Origin: an uncultured Lachnospiraceae bacterium
Lineage (GTDB): Bacteria; Bacillota; Clostridia; Lachnospirales; Lachnospiraceae
Length of the DNA stretch: 36,300 nucleotides
Assembly: GCA_900320485.1 (NCBI GenBank)
Contig: ONSO01000024.1
Span: 1 to 36,300 of the forward strand
Direction of reading: 5' to 3'
Shown in pieces: positions 16,212 to 25,629 of this stretch. Within the stretch, counting starts at the first letter, position 1. Each line of letters begins with the position of its first letter. The notes under the pieces were generated by a model. It worked only from the letters and a program-made list of their open reading frames with translations. It was not told the DNA's origin and made no database searches. The position numbers were made by a program, and so were the translations under genes.

Positions 16212-17495
16212 TTATTTAATGGCCGCAAATCCGTTCTGGAGATCCGCGATAATGTCATCAATGTGCTCCGTTCCAATGGAAAGACGGATGGTATTCTGCT
16301 TGATGCCCTGATCAGCCAGCTCCTCCTCCGACAGCTGGGAATGCGTGGTGGATGCAGGATGAATCACCAGGCTCTTCACGTCAGCCACGTTGGCAAGAAG
16401 GGAGAAGATCTTCAGATTGTCAATAAACTTCCATGCCTCTTCCTTACCGCCCTTTACTTCAAAAGTAAAGATGGATGCGCCGCCATTGGGGAAATACTTC
16501 TTGTAGAGCGCATGATCCGGATGATTCTCGATGGAAGGATGGTTCACCTTCTCCACCAGAGGATGATTCTTTAAGAACTCCACAACCTTCTTTGTGTTCT
16601 CCGCATGTCTCTCAAGGCGGAGGGACAAGGTCTCAACGCCCTGCAGAAGTAAAAAGGCGTTAAAGGGAGAAATGGTCGCGCCCGTGTCGCGAAGCAGGAT
16701 CGCGCGGATATAAGTCACAAAAGCTGCCGGGCCTACTGCATCCGCAAAGGAAACGCCGTGATAGCTGGGGTTGGGCGCTGCAATGTTAGGATACTTGCCA
16801 CTTGCCTTCCAGTCAAACTTTCCGGACTCCACGATAATGCCGCCAAGGGTCGTACCGTGTCCGCCGATAAACTTTGTTGCGGAATGTACGACAATGTCTG
16901 CACCATGCTCGATGGGACGAATCAGATAAGGCGTTCCAAAAGTATTGTCAATTACCAGGGGCAGCCCGTGCTTATGCGCGATCGCCGCAATGGCATCAAT
17001 GTCGGGAATGTCGCTGTTGGGGTTGCCAAGGGTCTCAAGATAAATGGCTCTGGTATTGTCCTTGATGGCTCCCTCCACTTCGGCCAGATCATGTGCATCC
17101 ACAAACGTAGTCTCGATCCCATACTGAGGCAGGGTGTGCTCCAAAAGGTTAAAGCTGCCGCCATAGATGGTCTTCTGCGCCACAATGTGTCCGCCGTTTG
17201 CCGCAAGGGCTTCAATGGTATAAGTAATGGCAGCGGCGCCGGATGCAACGGCCAGTGCAGCGCTTCCGCCCTCCAAAGCTGCAAGTCTCTTCTCCAATAC
17301 CTCCTGAGTGGAGTTGGTCAGTCTTCCGTAAATGTTACCTGCATCAGCCAGTCCAAAGCGATCTGCCGCATGCTGGCTGTTATGGAAAACATAAGAAGTG
17401 GTCTGATAAATGGGCACTGCCCTGGAATCCGTTGCGGGATCCGGCTGCTCCTGGCCTACGTGTAACTGTAAAGTTTCAAATCTGTAATCGCTCAT
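16212..17495 (-). CDS. metY: O-acetylhomoserine sulfhydrylase (O-acetylhomoserine aminocarboxypropyltransferase)
   Basis: 427 aa, the normal MetY length. This PLP enzyme makes homocysteine from O-acetylhomoserine and sulfide, and is a route of direct sulfur assimilation into methionine. The N-terminus [19 protein letters not shown] and [13 protein letters not shown] are typical of Met[25 protein letters not shown] follows, and the PLP lysine is in [16 protein letters not shown] near residues 208-223. AAGGAG lies nine to ten bases before the ATG. The gene is monocistronic and has an unusually long, structured leader with an upstream Cys/Met-rich ORF and a terminator, which suggests control by Cys or Met supply. 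Confidence 0.93.
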   Translation of the reverse strand: MSDYRFETLQLHVGQEQPDPATDSRAVPIYQTTSYVFHNSQHAADRFGLADAGNIYGRLTNSTQEVLEKRLAALEGGSAALAVASGAAAITYTIEALAANGGHIVAQKTIYGGSFNLLEHTLPQYGIETTFVDAHDLAEVEGAIKDNTRAIYLETLGNPNSDIPDIDAIAAIAHKHGLPLVIDNTFGTPYLIRPIEHGADIVVHSATKFIGGHGTTLGGIIVESGKFDWKASGKYPNIAAPNPSYHGVSFADAVGPAAFVTYIRAILLRDTGATISPFNAFLLLQGVETLSLRLERHAENTKKVVEFLKNHPLVEKVNHPSIENHPDHALYKKYFPNGGASIFTFEVKGGKEEAWKFIDNLKIFSLLANVADVKSLVIHPASTTHSQLSEEELADQGIKQNTIRLSIGTEHIDDIIADLQNGFAAIK

Positions 17496-17602
17496 GGTTT
17501 TATTCTCCTTTTTCCATATGACTTTTTGTTTTACGTGTTCTTCTCTAAATTTTTTTCTTATTCATTTTTCCATTTTTAAGTGCCCGGCACCCGAACGCGC
17601 AT

Positions 17603-17637
17603 AAAAAATGCCCGGGGCGTATGGATACTCCCGGGCA
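17603..17637 (-). terminator. Intrinsic terminator (attenuator) in the metY leader
   Basis: On the RNA strand TGCCCGGG (17637-17630) pairs perfectly with CCCGGGCA (17616-17609), with a small inner GTA/TAC helix in the loop, followed by U6 (17608-17603). It lies 108 bases before the metY ATG and would stop transcription before the gene. Confidence 0.88.
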
Positions 17638-17667
17638 AAATGGCAATCCGATCATGCAGACATAGTC

Positions 17668-17790
17668 TCAATGCATTCTCACAAGGCGCGCGGAAAACCG
17701 TCCAAACGCCTCAGCCACTTTACGTGCCCGGGAGTTACACATTCGACAACACATGCACTTCGTCTCCTTTTCGATCTGTCCACCAAACAT
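17668..17790 (-). CDS. 40-aa Cys/Met-rich leader peptide upstream of metY
   Basis: The ORF starts at ATG 17790 with AAAGGAGG eight bases upstream, and stops at TGA 17670-17668. The peptide begins MFGGQIEKETK, followed by CMCCRMCNSR at residues 12-21, and ends ARLVRMH. Four Cys and two Met codons lie within seven codons. Immediately after them codons 19-22 contain CTCCCGGGCA, the exact complement of the 5' arm of the downstream terminator. The likely role is a sensing leader peptide for attenuation. A small metal-binding protein with a CxCC-x2-C motif is the alternative. I found no family match from memory. Confidence 0.75.
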   Translation of the reverse strand: MFGGQIEKETKCMCCRMCNSRARKVAEAFGRFSARLVRMH

Positions 17791-17841
17791 TTTCCGCGCC
17801 TCCTTTCGATTTCATTTGTTTTGTTTGCTTCAACTGAAGTC

Positions 17842-17870
17842 ATCATAGCACTTAATGCCGACTATGTCAA
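17842..17870 (-). promoter_or_regulatory. Strong SigA promoter of the metY leader
   Basis: On the minus strand TTGACA (17870-17865), exactly 17 bases, TATGAT (17847-17842). The -35 is a perfect consensus. Confidence 0.88.
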
Positions 17871-17910
17871 TAGGTTTTATAAATTTTGTGTAATTTAGAT
17901 TTTTTCATGA

Positions 17911-18384
17911 TCAAAGAACGATCTCCATGCCGATTTTCTGTGCGGCGAAGCCCATTTTCTCATAAAAGGCCTGCGCCCCCGGATTACAGGCCCAGACGTT
18001 CAGCGTCACGTTGTAAAAGGCCTGTGCCCTGGCATATTCCATCACACATTCATATAATTCCCTTCCGACGCCCTGCCCCCGGCAATCCTCGTTCACGCAG
18101 ATATCATCAATATAAAGCGTTCGCACGTCCGTGAGTACGGGATCTCCCAGAATCTGTTTATGCACGCAAAACGCATGGCCCAATACCCGCCCCTGCCCGT
18201 CCACGCAGACAAACACCGGCGTCTTGTCATCTGCCAGAATCCCCTCCAGTTCCTTCGCGCCATATTTAGTTGCCGGCCCTTTAAAAAGATCCGGCCTTCC
18301 GTTGTGATGCACCACGTCAACCTGCACCAACAATTCCAATATCCCGGGAATGTCTTCCCTCACGGCTCTCCTTACCTGTCTCAT
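17911..18384 (-). CDS. GNAT family N-acetyltransferase
   Basis: 157 aa with a complete GNAT fold. The N-terminal MRQVRRAVREDIPGILELL is typical, and the acetyl-CoA loop is VNEDCRGQGVGRELYECVME near residues 97-116, with the R/Q-x-x-G-x-G/A motif as RGQGVG. The C-terminal NPGAQAFYEKMGFA is the usual last motif. AAAGGAG is eight bases upstream of ATG 18384. It has its own promoter and stands alone between purF and metY. The acceptor substrate cannot be predicted. Confidence 0.87.
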   Translation of the reverse strand: MRQVRRAVREDIPGILELLVQVDVVHHNGRPDLFKGPATKYGAKELEGILADDKTPVFVCVDGQGRVLGHAFCVHKQILGDPVLTDVRTLYIDDICVNEDCRGQGVGRELYECVMEYARAQAFYNVTLNVWACNPGAQAFYEKMGFAAQKIGMEIVL

Positions 18385-18458
18385 AAAGCGCTCCTTTCCG
18401 TAAAAAGCAATGGGAACGGCTCATCCGTCCCCATCATCCTCATCCATAACTTGCGACC

Positions 18459-18487
18459 ATTATATCGCTTTTTTCCTTGTCACGCAA
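18459..18487 (-). promoter_or_regulatory. Promoter for the GNAT gene
   Basis: On the minus strand TTGCGT (18487-18482), 17 bases, TATAAT (18464-18459). It lies about 75 bases before the ATG and just within the purF-GNAT spacer. Confidence 0.75.
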
Positions 18488-18490
18488 TCT

Positions 18491-19945
18491 TTATCGTATC
18501 TCCGACAGTCTTTTCTCAAACCGGTTCTTATTGGTATTTTCCGGAATGGGCGTGGCATATTCCCCGCTAAAGCATGCATGGCAAAAACCCTCATGGCCTA
18601 CCAGCTCCTTCAGCGACTCAAGCGGCAGATACCCCAGGGAATCCGCACCGATGAGCCCCGCGATCTCCGGAACGGTCTTATGACAAGCCACAAGATTTTC
18701 CTTTGAATCCACGTCCGTCCCATAATAACAGGGACTGATAAACGGCGGCGACGAAATCCTTACGTGGATCTCCTTTGCCCCGGCCTCCCGAAGCAGCCTT
18801 ACGATCCGTTCACTGGTGGTGCCCCGCACAATGGAATCGTCCACCAGGATGACCCGCTTCCCCTCCACCGTATCCCGCAGCGGATTCAGCTTGATCCTCA
18901 CCTGATTGTTCCGCTCCTCCTGCACGGGAGAGATAAATGTTCTTCCAATATATTTATTCTTAATAAAACCGATCCCGTAGGGGATGCCGGAATACCTCGC
19001 ATATCCAAGCGCCGCATCCAAACCGGAATCAGGAACGCCCACTACAACGTCCGCTTCCACGGGATACTCTCTTGCAAGAATCTCCCCCGCCTTTACCCTG
19101 GCCGCGTGAACGGACACGTTCTCCATAACGGAATCCGGCCGGGCAAAATAGATATATTCAAAAATACAGATCTGCTTTCTGACCTTATCGCAGTGCTGCT
19201 CATATTTCGCGATGCCGCTCTCCGAAAAGACAAGAACCTCTCCGGGCAAAAGCTCCCGGACGAGCTTCGCCCCCACTGCCTCCAGCGCACAGGATTCCGA
19301 AGCCACCACGTAGCTTCCATCCTTTCTCCTTCCATAACAAAGAGGCCGATAGCCATGCGGATCTCTTGCAGCGATCAGCTTTGTCGCTGACATAAGGACA
19401 ATGGAATATGCTCCCTCCAGATAATTCATGCTCTCCAGAACGGCCTTCTCTATGGAAGAAGTCTTTAAGCGCTCCCTGGTCACCACGTACGCAATGATCT
19501 CCGTATCGGAAGTGGAGTGGAAAATGGCCCCGGAAAGCTCCAACTGATTCCGAAGCTCATAGGCATTGCTCAGATTTCCGTTATGCGCCAACGCCATCTT
19601 ACCCTTTTGATGATTTACCTCGATGGGCTGACAATTGTTCCGGTTATTTCCTCCCGTGGTCCCATAGCGCACGTGCCCCACGGCCATGCTCCCCTGCGGA
19701 AGCTTCGTCAGCGTCTCCTCGTCAAATACGCTGCTCACCTGCCCCAGATCCTTGTGGGAAAAAAATACGCCGTCATCATTCACCACAATGCCGCAGCTCT
19801 CCTGTCCCCGATGCTGCAGGGCATATAAGCCGTAGTATACGTCTCTTGCCACGTGATACGGCGCATTCGCATAAATCCCAAATACGCCGCATTCCTCATG
19901 AAGCTTCTCTCCAAACTCATCCCTAAATTTTTTGTTCTCCGCCAT
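18491..19945 (-). CDS. purF: Amidophosphoribosyltransferase
   Basis: About 484 aa. It catalyses the first step of purine synthesis, moving glutamine amide nitrogen to PRPP. The catalytic Cys is in HEECGVFGIY after a short propeptide that is normally cleaved. GTVRYGTTG-type glutaminase motifs appear as VGHVRYGTTGGNN. The PRPP site is VILVDDSIVRGTTSERIVRL. Cysteines in RKQICIFEYIYFARP, ISPCYYGTD and GFCHACFSG match the [4Fe-4S] ligands of the Bacillus-type enzyme. ATG 19945 is given; TTG 19951 is possible and has better spacing to AAGGAGGG. It begins shortly after pyrG ends, consistent with an asnB-pyrG-purF unit. Confidence 0.93.
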   Translation of the reverse strand: MAENKKFRDEFGEKLHEECGVFGIYANAPYHVARDVYYGLYALQHRGQESCGIVVNDDGVFFSHKDLGQVSSVFDEETLTKLPQGSMAVGHVRYGTTGGNNRNNCQPIEVNHQKGKMALAHNGNLSNAYELRNQLELSGAIFHSTSDTEIIAYVVTRERLKTSSIEKAVLESMNYLEGAYSIVLMSATKLIAARDPHGYRPLCYGRRKDGSYVVASESCALEAVGAKLVRELLPGEVLVFSESGIAKYEQHCDKVRKQICIFEYIYFARPDSVMENVSVHAARVKAGEILAREYPVEADVVVGVPDSGLDAALGYARYSGIPYGIGFIKNKYIGRTFISPVQEERNNQVRIKLNPLRDTVEGKRVILVDDSIVRGTTSERIVRLLREAGAKEIHVRISSPPFISPCYYGTDVDSKENLVACHKTVPEIAGLIGADSLGYLPLESLKELVGHEGFCHACFSGEYATPIPENTNKNRFEKRLSEIR

Positions 19946-19963
19946 CTCCAAAGCGCTCCCTCC

Positions 19964-21592
<1,629 letters not shown>

Positions 21593-21609
21593 TCAAACAA
21601 TTGCATTCC

Positions 21610-23201
21610 TTATTTACCGCTGTCCCCATAATTGGAAAGGACGCGGGCGGAAGGATCATTTACGTTACAGCCCTCCCAGGATCTGTTTGGCATCCAGAAG
21701 TCAACAACCATCCGTGACTGACCCGGATAATACTTTTCAAATATGTCCCTGTAAAGAAGGGATTCCTTGGTAAAGGGCCTTGCATGATCATATTTCCGAC
21801 AGCCCTCCTCAAACTCTTCCTGCGTGTATTTTGTCTCCGCATATTCTTTCAGGTAGTCCACCATAGAATGTCCCACGGCATCGGAAAAAGCTGCCTTTTC
21901 GCGCCACAGGATGTCCTCCGGCAGATAATCTCCTTTTTCAAAGGCATGACGCAGCAGATATTTGCCCTTTTTGTAAACGTTCATTTTGATCGCTGGGTCA
22001 AGCGCCATGACATATTTCACGACAGGGAATTGACGGAAATACATCTGTCCGCCCGAAGCACGTCATACATATGGAGCTCCCGAATGCGTTTCGCTGCCTC
22101 CTCCTGAAATGCCTGGGCCGAAGGAGCAAAGTCCGTATATTTATATCCAAACAGTTCATCCGAGATCTCACCGGTCAAAAGTACGCGCACGTCCGTCTGC
22201 TCATGAACGGCCTTACATACCAGATACATGCCCATGCTTGCGCGGATCGTTGTAATGTCATAGGTTCCAAGCAGTTTGATCACCTGCTCTAAATTGGAGG
22301 TCACGTCCTTTGGCGTCATGTATACTTCCTTATGGTCGCTCCCTATATAGTCCGCTACCTGCCGTGCATACTTAAGGTCAATGGCATCCTCCGTCATGCC
22401 GATGGCGAAGGTCCGGATGGGCGTCTTTGACTTCTTTGCCGCAATGGCGCATACCAAAGAAGAATCCAGGCCGCCTGAGAGAAGAAATCCCACCTTGGCA
22501 TCTGCCACCAGCCTTTTCTCCACGCCTGCCACCAGCTTGTCATGAATCTTTTTGCAGGTGGTCTCCAAATCATCCCCGGAAACCTTATCCACTCTCGCCG
22601 CGTCATGATAACAATGAAATTTATCCGCTTCCTTCTCCGGATCAAAAGCCGCTCCAAGCTCGCCTGACACGTAATAATGACCGGGAGGGAATGGCATGAT
22701 CCTCTGCACAAGACCCACAAGGTTCTTTGCCTCACTGGCAAAAACGATCACGCCTTCATCGTCATAACCGTAATACAGCGGCCTGATCCCAATGGGGTCC
22801 CTCGCCGCCACGAAGCACCTCCTCTCCCCGTCGTAGATCACACAGGCAAATTCCGCATCCAACATGGAAAACATGTTAAGACCGTATTCCTCATACATGG
22901 GAAGCAAGATTTCGCAATCACTGTCGCTGGAAAACTGATAACCCTTTGCCTTTAGCGCTTCCCTTTCCTTCTCAAATCCGTAAAGCTCTCCGTTGCAAAC
23001 GACGTAATTCTTTCCAAGGGAGAACGGCTGCATTCCTGCAGCCGTAAGTCCCATAATGGCAAGTCTGTGAAACCCCAGGATCCCGTCTCCCGTATCTACG
23101 ATCCGGCTGTCATCCGGTCCCCGTGAGACGGTCTCCTTAAATCCCTCCTTAAATTTCTCCATGTCGGCATGCTTGCCACAATAGCCCATGATGGAACACA
23201 T
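21610..23201 (-). pseudogene. asnB: Asparagine synthetase B (glutamine-dependent), split by a frameshifting deletion
   Basis: The first frame starts at ATG 23201 (GGAGG upstream) with MCSIMGYCG, so Cys2 becomes the N-terminal glutaminase nucleophile. It includes the ATP pyrophosphatase loop LLSGGLDSS and runs to LRADRCISVNSLS, where it stops after the deletion. The second frame begins VVKYVMALDPAIKMNVYKK and continues to the normal end (21610). Between NSL and VKYV the family has a conserved block of about 11 residues (EARVPFGDLDF-like). About 31 bases are missing near 22021-22023, which shifts the frame. Both halves otherwise look under normal constraint. This is either a recent mutation or a sequence error. 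Spacing to amt (42 bases) and pyrG suggests operon membership. Confidence 0.85.
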
Positions 23202-23243
23202 TTTCAACTTCCTCCCTAATCACACAATTAAAAATATTCTGCC

Positions 23244-25046
23244 CTACTCTACGTCTTGAAGTGCCGCGTATCCCTCTTCTCCGGTACGGACCTTTACGAC
23301 GTTCTCAACGCCATAAACAAAGATCTTTCCGTCTCCGACGTGTCCGGTGTATAGCGCCTTCTTTGCAGCCTCGATCACCTTTTCCACCGGGATCTCGCTG
23401 ACGACTACCTCTACCTTTACCTTTGGCAGAAGCGTTGCATCCATTTCAACGCCGCGGTACTTCTCACCCGCGCCCTTCTGAATGCCGCACCCCATGACGT
23501 TGACCACCGTCATTCCCGTCACGCCAAGGTCATTCAGCGCCTCCTTTAATACTTCATAGCGCGTCATCTTTGCAATGATCACTACCTTGTGTATGCCCGT
23601 ATTTACGATCTCAGGCAGCTTTGTCACGCTGACTGCCGCTTTCTTCTTTGCTTCACTTGCCTCTTCATATACGTCACTGCCAAGGTTCGTATTCTCGTTT
23701 ACGTCCATGGTCATGGTGTTGGATACGTCCATGATGGCAAATCCGGAATAAGCGCTTGCAAGGCCATGCTCCGTAGCATCCAAACCCGTGATTTCCTCTT
23801 CCTCAGTTACCCGAAGTCCAAAGATGGCCTTAATGATGAGGAAGGTGATCGTAATGGATACTATCGTCCATCCTGCCGTTGCAAAAAGTCCAAGGAACTG
23901 TAATCCAAGCTGCCGGAAGCCGCCGCCATAGAAAAGTCCTGCGCCTGCGATCTGGTTTGCTCCAAAGGTTACGCCATCACCAACGCCTCTGGCAAAGGCA
24001 GGTGCGGAAGGCGTTGCAAAAAGTCCCACGGAAATGGTACCCCAAATGCCGTTCATCATGTGTACCGCAACTGCACCCACGGGATCATCCACCCGAAGCT
24101 TATAATCCAAAAGCCATACGCCAAAGCATACCAGAAGCCCTGCCACGGCACCGATCACAATGGCGCCAAAGGCATCACACACGTCACAGGGTGCCGTGAT
24201 GGCAACCAGTCCCGCCAGGGAAGCATTCAGACACATGGACACGTCCGGCTTTCCGTATTTGATCCAGGTAAAGATCATGCAGACCACTGTTGCGATGGCA
24301 GGGGCGATGGTCGTTGTCACAAAAACAGAACCAAGCTCCTCTAAGCTAACTGCTGCCGCGCCGTTAAATCCATACCAGCCAAGCCACAAAATAAATACGC
24401 CAAGGCACCCAAGGGGAAGATTGTGTCCGGGAAAGGCATTGACCTTTGTCACCTTGCCACCTTTGTCTTTCACAAACTTTCCAATTCTGGGCCCCACCAT
24501 CATGGCTCCGATAAAAGCACAAATGCCGCCCACCATGTGAATACAGTTAGAACCGGCGAAATCATGAAAGCCCATCCGTGCAAGCCATCCGCCGCCCCAC
24601 GTCCAATGCGCCTCAATGGGATAGATCAGCGCAGAAATGATGGCGGAATAAACACAATAGCTTAAAAACTTTGTTCTCTCTGCCATGGCGCCGGACACGA
24701 TGGTCGCCGTAGTTGCACAGAACACTAGGTTAAATACAAAATTAGACCAATCAAAATGGGCATAGTCAGTAAATACGTCAAATCCGGGCTTACCTATGAA
24801 GCCCATCAGATCTTCTCCTAAAAACAGCCCAAAACCAATTAAAATAAACGTCACGGTGCCTATACAAAAATCCATCAGGTTCTTCATCAGGATGTTCCCG
24901 GAGTTCTTTGCCCTGGCAAATCCTGCCTCCACCATGGCAAATCCCGCCTGCATCCAAAACACCAACGCCGCACCGATCAAAAACCACACTCCGTAGACTT
25001 CGGAAGAAGTCACCTCCTGAACCAGCGAACGAATTTCCTCACTCAT
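23244..25046 (-). CDS. amt: Ammonium transporter fused to a C-terminal PII signalling domain
   Basis: About 600 aa. Residues about 1-440 are an Amt channel with some 11 membrane segments, including AALVFWMQAGFAMVEAGFAR, DFAGSNCIHMVGG and VHMMNGIWGTISVG. The pore His of HMVGG and HMMNG are in place. After a linker rich in Ala, Lys and Glu, residues about 488-600 form a PII (GlnB/GlnK) domain: HKVVIIAKMTRYEVLKEALN, the T-loop GIQKGAGEKYRGVEMDATLL and VGDGKIFVYGVENVVKVRTGE. The T-loop has Met at the place of the modified Tyr. ATG 25046 is chosen because AAAGGAG lies upstream and MSEEIRSLV leads directly into the channel. Channel gating by the attached PII is an inference. Confidence 0.92.
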   Translation of the reverse strand: MSEEIRSLVQEVTSSEVYGVWFLIGAALVFWMQAGFAMVEAGFARAKNSGNILMKNLMDFCIGTVTFILIGFGLFLGEDLMGFIGKPGFDVFTDYAHFDWSNFVFNLVFCATTATIVSGAMAERTKFLSYCVYSAIISALIYPIEAHWTWGGGWLARMGFHDFAGSNCIHMVGGICAFIGAMMVGPRIGKFVKDKGGKVTKVNAFPGHNLPLGCLGVFILWLGWYGFNGAAAVSLEELGSVFVTTTIAPAIATVVCMIFTWIKYGKPDVSMCLNASLAGLVAITAPCDVCDAFGAIVIGAVAGLLVCFGVWLLDYKLRVDDPVGAVAVHMMNGIWGTISVGLFATPSAPAFARGVGDGVTFGANQIAGAGLFYGGGFRQLGLQFLGLFATAGWTIVSITITFLIIKAIFGLRVTEEEEITGLDATEHGLASAYSGFAIMDVSNTMTMDVNENTNLGSDVYEEASEAKKKAAVSVTKLPEIVNTGIHKVVIIAKMTRYEVLKEALNDLGVTGMTVVNVMGCGIQKGAGEKYRGVEMDATLLPKVKVEVVVSEIPVEKVIEAAKKALYTGHVGDGKIFVYGVENVVKVRTGEEGYAALQDVE

Positions 25047-25331
25047 AATCGTCTCTCCTTTTCTGCGTCTCGCCGTGAGGCCACGCCACCAAACAATGAG
25101 CCCACGTCGGCTATGTCTTGTCATCCCCAACTACCTTACCGTTATTGCCATTCTCACTCTCATTGTCTTTCACGTTCATCTCTCCCTAATCAACCTTACT
25201 ACTTTTCCTTTTTTATCTTTTCTCTTCCCTATCTCTTCTTTTCTCCGCGCCTGCCAGGGTGCCTCTTATGCTCCCTCTTGGTTCCTGTCGAGCTTCCTTC
25301 TGCTCCACGCCTGCCAGGCCTTTCTTCCCCT
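25047..25331 (-). other. Leader or spacer upstream of amt
   Basis: No promoter of TTGACA/TATAAT quality is visible. The part near 25190-25330 on the plus strand is pyrimidine-rich, with repeated CGCCTGCC-containing stretches that mirror the tandem repeat near 25555. A 22-codon minus-strand frame starting MNVKDNESENG near 25174 has AGGGAG close by but is not convincing. Confidence 0.5.
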
Positions 25332-25534
25332 CCGCGCCTGCCGGGGTGCCCCTTACGTCTGGAACAATCAGCCGGCAGCACTTAGCAAACCTGTCGGCCG
25401 AAAGGACAATTTCGAGGACTGTCTGAGGAGCGAAGCTCCGAGTTCCGCAGAAATTGTCCACGCCTTGAGGACGACCGGTGAGCTTAGTGCCTGCCGAGCC
25501 GTTCCAGACGTAAGGGGCACCCCGTAAGGCGCGG
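25332..25534. repeat. 203-bp element with 34-bp terminal inverted repeats and nested hairpins
   Basis: Left end 25332-25365 and right end 25501-25534 are inverted copies with two mismatches; the inner 23 bases, beginning GGGGTGCCCCTTACG, are perfect. Inside, GGACAATTTC pairs with GAAATTGTCC, and GGAGCGAAGCTCC forms the tip hairpin. The whole can fold as one long rod. It has no coding capacity that I trust. It looks like a MITE-type element or a structured RNA, between glnN and amt. Confidence 0.8.
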
Positions 25535-25629
25535 AGCATAACCGGCCCCCGGCAGGCGCCGAGCATAACCGGCCGCCGGCAGGCGCCGAGCATAACAGGC
25601 CCCCGGCAGGCGCCGGAATGTGACTGGCC
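25528..25629. repeat. 27-bp tandem repeat, three units plus a partial fourth
   Basis: Units 25528-25554, 25555-25581 and 25582-25608, partial 25609-25629, built on GGCGCCGAGCATAACC followed by a GC-rich GGCCCCCGGCA. The array overlaps the right end of the 203-bp inverted-repeat element and abuts the glnN stop codon. Confidence 0.88.

Larger units (their letters stand above)
17496..17835 (-). promoter_or_regulatory. Structured 5' leader of metY
   Basis: About 340 transcribed bases before metY. It holds three paired options: SD-region segment GCGCGGAAAA (17799-17790) with TTTTCCGCGC (17697-17688); CTCCCGGGCA (17734-17725) with TGCCCGGGAG (17637-17628), an antiterminator; and the terminator stem 17637-17609. 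The second and third exclude each other. I see no SAM-riboswitch or T-box core. Confidence 0.7.

Noticed and set aside
17740-17750. Exact 0A-box heptamer TGTCGAA inside the metY leader ORF
   Set aside because: A 7-mer is expected several times in 36 kb, and it is formed by the Cys-Arg-Met codons, so it is likely chance.
17496-17870. SAM riboswitch or T-box upstream of metY
   Set aside because: I looked for the SAM-I core and for the T-box UGGN bulge element with its antiterminator and saw neither; the leader is explained by the small ORF and CCCGGG pairings.
25108-25176. 22-codon acidic ORF (MNVKDNESENG...) upstream of amt
   Set aside because: A possible ribosome site is only two bases from the ATG, and the peptide shows no codon pattern suggesting attenuation.
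25213-25593. 126-codon minus-strand frame between glnN and amt
   Set aside because: It is made of the inverted-repeat element and the 27-bp repeats; composition is repetitive and no ribosome site precedes it.
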